Assembly: GCF_023228785.1 (NCBI RefSeq)
Contig: NZ_JALOAN010000009.1
Location: 1 to 64,000, forward strand
Source of the DNA: Sulfurimonas sp.
GTDB lineage: Bacteria; Campylobacterota; Campylobacteria; Campylobacterales; Sulfurimonadaceae
Direction: 5' to 3'
Length of the DNA: 64,000 nucleotides
The notes below the pieces were generated by a model, which made no database searches, was not told the origin of the DNA, and saw only the letters and a list, made by a program, of their open reading frames with translations. Positions 60,687 through 64,000 of the stretch are shown here, piece by piece. Each line of letters begins with the position of its first letter. Positions within the stretch are counted from its first letter, which is position 1. The position numbers and the translations under genes were made by a program.

Positions 60687-61022
60687 CTATATAATCTCAT
60701 TCAAAAATTCTCTAGCTTTTTTCATCTCATCTGCGCTAAGAGATGCCAATTTTTCTACAAACCTACCATTATCGACTGAGCGTATTTGCGTAATAACTAG
60801 ATCAGAATCTTCCAACAATTTTTCTCTCTTTTCAACTCTCATACGAATAGGTTCTGCATCATCTATGAGAGAAGTAGTGAGCGGGATTATGATAGTTGTC
60901 GGGTACTCGCTATGATTTAGTGCATCATTTTGAAAAATAAGGACGGGACGGATCTTGCCCATCTCATTGTTTTTTTTGATTGGATTAAGATTGGTGAGCC
61001 AAATTTCGCCTCTACAAACCAT
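60687..61022 (-). CDS. MazF/PemK-family toxin
   Basis: A 111-residue mRNA endoribonuclease candidate. It starts CRGEIWLTNLNPI, with GKIRPVLIFQND, TTIIIPLTTSL and DLVITQIRSVDNGRF, which are the standard MazF/PemK motifs (RGDIW, RPvliiqnd, pltt, Qlr). It overlaps its antitoxin gene by 11 bp. Confidence 0.88.
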   Translation of the reverse strand: MVCRGEIWLTNLNPIKKNNEMGKIRPVLIFQNDALNHSEYPTTIIIPLTTSLIDDAEPIRMRVEKREKLLEDSDLVITQIRSVDNGRFVEKLASLSADEMKKAREFLNEII

Positions 61023-61239
61023 CGCTTAAGGTTCCTTCAAAATTTTCATACTCATCTTTATCTGCATTTTTTGTTTTTTCCACAGCTTTTAATATTCTGT
61101 TTTTTTTGCTTTTCTCGACACTTTTGGCATAGTGCTCTATCGCCTCGCGAATAACATCACTTTTTTTCTTATTTAGTGTCTTTGCTAAAGTGTTTAGTTT
61201 GTTTTGTAAAATATCATCAAGACGGACAGTTGCTACCAT
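61012..61239 (-). CDS. Ribbon-helix-helix antitoxin
   Basis: A 75-residue protein with an N-terminal ribbon-helix-helix domain (MVATVRLDDILQNKLNTLAKTLNKKKSDVIREAIEHY region) and a charged, acidic tail likely to neutralise the MazF-type toxin encoded directly after it. Confidence 0.82.
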   Translation of the reverse strand: MVATVRLDDILQNKLNTLAKTLNKKKSDVIREAIEHYAKSVEKSKKNRILKAVEKTKNADKDEYENFEGTLSDGL

Positions 61240-61260
61240 AAAAAATCCTTTTGTATTTTT

Positions 61261-61277
61261 GTAATACAGTATTGTAC
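61261..61277. promoter_or_regulatory. Candidate operator of the toxin-antitoxin operon
   Basis: GTAATACAGTATTGTAC is a near-perfect dyad (core AATAC-T-GTATT on the complementary strand) 22 bp before the antitoxin start. A ribbon-helix-helix antitoxin would be expected to bind such a site; not shown. Confidence 0.45.
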
Positions 61278-61372
61278 TATAGACTCTCTAAAAGCTAAAT
61301 ACTAACCCACTACTTTTATCTCTTTTAAGAACTTTTTTTAGATTATTTTTTCTTGCTATAGCAGTTATCTTA

Positions 61373-62335
61373 TTATTCAAACTTCTTTCTTAGATCTACT
61401 AACTTCATAGCTCCATACAAAAGAGCTAAGCAAAGTATAAAACTAAGAGCTACATTTGGTATGAAAAACACTGCTAAAAGTATGATAATATTCAATCCTA
61501 TAGAGTAGTTTGTAACTTTAAAATGGCTCCATCCACTCTGCGTTAGTCTCTGATATGCATGTTTTTTATGAGCTTGACTTAACTTCTCGCCATTTAGCTT
61601 TCTTCTTATAAGTGTGAGAGTCGCATCAAACCAAAAGAGAGCAAAAAGTGTTATCCAGATCCACAAGTTTGAACTTTCTATGTTTGCATAGTAGAGTGTA
61701 AATATAGCTATGTTATAGCCTAAAAGGGTACTTCCAACATCACCCATGAAGATCTTAGCTCTGTTGTAGTTCCAAAACAAAAAACCCAAAACTGACACAG
61801 CTAAGACTAAAAAGTGACCTCCGCCAAACAAAATCAACCCAGCCAAAGATAAAAAGACAAACTCACTTCCTACATAACCATTTATCCCATCTATAAAATT
61901 TGTAAGATTTATAAACCAAACTATAAGAAAAAAAGCAAAAAGATTTGTCACTATGGGGTTTTCTACACTAAAGAGTCCAAACTCCAAAGAGTCAAGTCCG
62001 CCAAGAATATAGATAGCAAAAACTGCAACACCAGACTGAACTAAGAGTCTAAGTTTAGGACTTAACTCATAAATATCATCAAAAAAACTAACCACACTTA
62101 TGGCAGATCCCACAAGCAAAGCGTAAAAAAGTGTTGGATCTATCTGATGGGTAAAGTAGAGATAAAACAAACCAACAAACCAAGTTAATGAGAGAGCGAT
62201 TCCGCCCCCATGAGGAGTAGGCACACTATGAGAACTCCGCTCATTCACCTCAGCCACTAATGACTTTTTTATATAGTAGTTTTTTATGAAGTATGTTAAA
62301 AAAAACGACAAGAGAAGTAAAATTACATATATCAT
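61373..62335 (-). CDS. WecA/MraY-family sugar-phosphate transferase (WbpL-like)
   Basis: A 320-residue membrane enzyme that transfers a sugar-1-phosphate from UDP-sugar to undecaprenyl phosphate. About ten helices, with RSSHSVPTPHGGGIALSLTW, VVSFFDDIYELSPKLRLLVQ (the DD motif), INLTNFIDGINGYVG and the KIFMGDVGSTLLGY magnesium-binding region, and a histidine loop (AHKKHAYQRL). It resembles WbpL/WbcO initiators of O-antigen or surface-glycan synthesis. Confidence 0.88.
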   Translation of the reverse strand: MIYVILLLLSFFLTYFIKNYYIKKSLVAEVNERSSHSVPTPHGGGIALSLTWFVGLFYLYFTHQIDPTLFYALLVGSAISVVSFFDDIYELSPKLRLLVQSGVAVFAIYILGGLDSLEFGLFSVENPIVTNLFAFFLIVWFINLTNFIDGINGYVGSEFVFLSLAGLILFGGGHFLVLAVSVLGFLFWNYNRAKIFMGDVGSTLLGYNIAIFTLYYANIESSNLWIWITLFALFWFDATLTLIRRKLNGEKLSQAHKKHAYQRLTQSGWSHFKVTNYSIGLNIIILLAVFFIPNVALSFILCLALLYGAMKLVDLRKKFE

Positions 62336-62357
62336 ATTTCATATATCCTTATAAAAA

Positions 62358-62445
62358 TATTCGGAACCGCGAACTCTAGGAATGCTAACCAATGGCATTC
62401 TCCACGATGTTTCGGGGTCTTAGCTTCAAAGCAACTCCCCTCTAG
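62358..62445. repeat. Intergenic repeat between glycan genes
   Basis: TTCGGAACCGCGAACTCTAG and GGAATGCTAACC resemble the segment at 37781-37812. A hairpin with GAATGC/GCATTC arms follows, then TTCGGGGTCTTAGC. No coding sequence. The gap from 62336 to 62509 holds only this. Confidence 0.45.
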
Positions 62446-62509
62446 TCATCATCTCTATCCCCTATTTAATACTATAAGGATTTGTAAGATTTAACTTTTC
62501 CTAAATAAT

Positions 62510-63745
62510 TTAAGCACTTATACTTTTCATTTCTTTTTTAATTTTTTCTATATATTCTTTTGATAATTGTGAATATTCTCTGTTTTCATAAATCCATTTT
62601 CTTCCATTTTCTCCAAGTTTCTTTTTTTCTTGAAAACTTAACTTATCTATATCAAAAATTGCTTCTTCCAGCTCTTTAGGGTTTGTTGTTTTAACGAACA
62701 CACCACAATTTGCTTCATTTATCATAGATGGATATCCATTATATGAAGCGATAATTGGCTTAGATGCAAGCATATACTCAACTACTTTGTTCATTGACTG
62801 CCCATAATCCCAAACTTTAGAATATTGAGTAGAAAGATACAAAATATCACATTTTTCCAAAAAATATTTTACTTCATTTTGCGCTATTCTTGGCAAAAAA
62901 GTTACATTTTCGCATCCTTCTAACTCCTTTTCAAATTTTTCTCTTAAGTCTCCACTACCCACAAGCATAAAATGAAGTTTTTCATTTTTGTTTAATGATT
63001 TGATAGTCTCTATAAAAGGCTCTAATGCATTTGTAATTCCCATGCTTCCAGCATACCCTACAACTGTTTTTTCTTTTGGAAAAACTTCATCAAAAAGATT
63101 TTTTTCTTGCTTAAAAGATTGTTCTTTGTAGTTATCAGGATTAAACCCTATGGGAGCGCAGAAAAATGGCTTTTCATATCCTAAAATTTCTTTGACATGT
63201 TCATCCAATTTTGGCATGGTTCCAACAATTAAATCAGCTTTTTTATACCCAAATTTTTCTATAAAACCTATTAACATTACCATAGGATGCCATTTAGAAA
63301 AACCCGCCTCTTCTGTCATGGTTAAAGGCCAGATATCCCTAATTTCAAAAACTAAAAAACTATTAAATTTCTTTTTTAAAAAGTACCCATATAAAATACT
63401 AAAAATAGATAAAGAAGAAACAATAACAACATCCGGTTTATTGAGTTTACTAGTATCAAGTCTAAAAAGTTTTTGCTCAAAATCAAACCAACTTAAAATT
63501 CTTGCAATTGATGCTGTTTTTGTATATTTTTTTGTTTTTATCCAACAGAGAGGTACATCTTCTACAGTTTCAAAATTATAAATTTCTTTTGTTTGTGGAT
63601 AAATTGAAAAATGATTTGCGTCAGATGTTAATAAGATTGCATTATACCCTTGCTTTATAAACCCTTTAGTTAGTTCAAAAAGCCGAGCAGGCATTTTACT
63701 ATAATTTGGTGGGCTTGCATATTTAGATATACACCAGATATTCAT
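62510..63745 (-). CDS. Glycosyltransferase family 4 (WbuB-like)
   Basis: A 411-residue GT-B enzyme. It starts MNIWCISKYASPPNYSKMPA, as in WbuB-like L-fucosamine/N-acetylhexosamine transferases. The C-terminal nucleotide-sugar domain has VVGYAGSMGITNALEPFIET and ending motifs of the family EX7E (KVVEYMLASKPIIASYNGYP). It starts directly after the stop of the next gene upstream. Confidence 0.85.
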   Translation of the reverse strand: MNIWCISKYASPPNYSKMPARLFELTKGFIKQGYNAILLTSDANHFSIYPQTKEIYNFETVEDVPLCWIKTKKYTKTASIARILSWFDFEQKLFRLDTSKLNKPDVVIVSSLSIFSILYGYFLKKKFNSFLVFEIRDIWPLTMTEEAGFSKWHPMVMLIGFIEKFGYKKADLIVGTMPKLDEHVKEILGYEKPFFCAPIGFNPDNYKEQSFKQEKNLFDEVFPKEKTVVGYAGSMGITNALEPFIETIKSLNKNEKLHFMLVGSGDLREKFEKELEGCENVTFLPRIAQNEVKYFLEKCDILYLSTQYSKVWDYGQSMNKVVEYMLASKPIIASYNGYPSMINEANCGVFVKTTNPKELEEAIFDIDKLSFQEKKKLGENGRKWIYENREYSQLSKEYIEKIKKEMKSISA

Positions 63746-64000
63746 TTAGACCTCTTTATATAGTTTTGGAATTGAATTAACAACTTTAATTACTTCTTCA
63801 AAATCTAATCCTAATGTATCTAAATACCATCTAATATTTTGATATCTCGGTTGATTTTCATCCTCTATAAGTTCTAAAGCTTTTTCTCGCGTTAATTGCC
63901 CTTCCCGTATTTGATTGCTTCTAAAAGTATCGTGTTCTGTAAATCCAGCAACAGTATAGTAAACATAGTTATAAAATCCTGCTGTTCCATCACCTATTCG
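63746..64000 (-). CDS. N-acetyl-sugar amidotransferase (WbpG/PseA/LegA-like), 5' end outside the window
   Basis: The last 85 codons of a gene that reads into the window from the right. FTEHDTFRSNQIREGQLTRE, the RYQNIRWYLDTLGLDFEEV segment and the tail NSIPKLYKEV match the C-terminal region of N-acetyl-sugar amidotransferases, which make amidino-sugars for surface glycans or flagella. The TAA lies directly before the ATG of the glycosyltransferase gene. Confidence 0.75.
   Translation of the reverse strand, partial: RIGDGTAGFYNYVYYTVAGFTEHDTFRSNQIREGQLTREKALELIEDENQPRYQNIRWYLDTLGLDFEEVIKVVNSIPKLYKEV

Overview
The window looks like a chromosomal segment of a Campylobacterota (epsilonproteobacterial) species, most likely Sulfurimonas or a close relative. 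The evidence is the low GC content, the epsilonproteobacterial gene families (an HP0268-like protein next to miaB, an ArsRS-like two-component pair, histidine kinases with an HQWRQPL-type H-box) and gene orders I recall from Campylobacter and Helicobacter: gap-pgk-tpiA-fabI facing nadD-rsfS, and fdx-ndk-yceD-rpmF-plsX-fabH. No rRNA, tRNA, CRISPR array, prophage or intact insertion sequence was seen. Almost all sequence is coding, and the few longer gaps are filled by short palindromic repeats.

Layout. 1-8.1 kb: truncated biotin carboxylase gene, divergent AraC-type regulator, CbiX-like chelatase, a UbiB-family kinase coupled to a small phasin-like protein, photolyase, a DUF523/DUF1722 protein, ThiD and a small exported protein. 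8.3-10.2 kb: a DUF389 membrane protein with a degenerate lipid-kinase-like N-terminus. 10.4-14 kb: a BaiN-type flavoprotein, RimO and TilS. 14-19.6 kb: a minus-strand run HP0268-like, MiaB, acyltransferase, TPR-like protein, tyrosine recombinase and three genes resembling pilM/pilN/pilO. 20-21.2 kb: NusA. 21.5-26.4 kb: a lone OppB-type permease and an ammonium module (amtB, glnK and a TorF-like porin broken by an in-frame amber codon) divergent from two degenerate NtrC/NtrB-like proteins. 26.4-31.2 kb: fabI, tpiA, pgk and gap, divergent from nadD and rsfS. 31.2-38.6 kb: MltF, an ArsRS-like pair, FeoB/FeoA with a Fur-box-like site, PssA, DoxX and a small protein. 38.6-46.9 kb: an orphan response regulator, a Cus/Czc-type RND tripartite efflux operon and a Cache-type histidine kinase. 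46.9-52.8 kb: RmuC, a hemerythrin-NIT-GGDEF protein, a DEAD-box helicase and a HIT protein. 53.1-57.8 kb: fatty-acid/phospholipid synthesis genes with rpmF, ndk, ferredoxin and metK. 57.9-64 kb: an STT3/PglB oligosaccharyltransferase, a decayed AbiE-like locus, a MazEF-type toxin-antitoxin pair, and the edge of a surface-glycan locus (WecA-like transferase, glycosyltransferase, truncated N-acetyl-sugar amidotransferase).

How the genes work together: central carbon metabolism (gap, pgk, tpiA), lipid synthesis (fabI, fabH, plsX, pssA), translation and RNA functions (nusA, miaB, rimO, tilS, rsfS, rpmF, a DEAD-box helicase), nutrient and metal traffic (amtB/glnK, feoAB, RND efflux), and envelope glycosylation. 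The observations I consider most worth pursuing are: (i) the stripped-down NtrC/NtrB-like pair and its perfect palindrome facing amtB-glnK; (ii) a multi-hairpin leader with compensatory base changes shared by rpmF and the HP0268-like gene; (iii) the in-frame amber codon in the porin gene; (iv) the degenerate lipid-kinase-DUF389 fusion; (v) a UbiB-family gene whose conserved N-terminus has no ATG, GTG or TTG start; and (vi) modular intergenic repeats whose arms have expanded in 19-23 bp steps.
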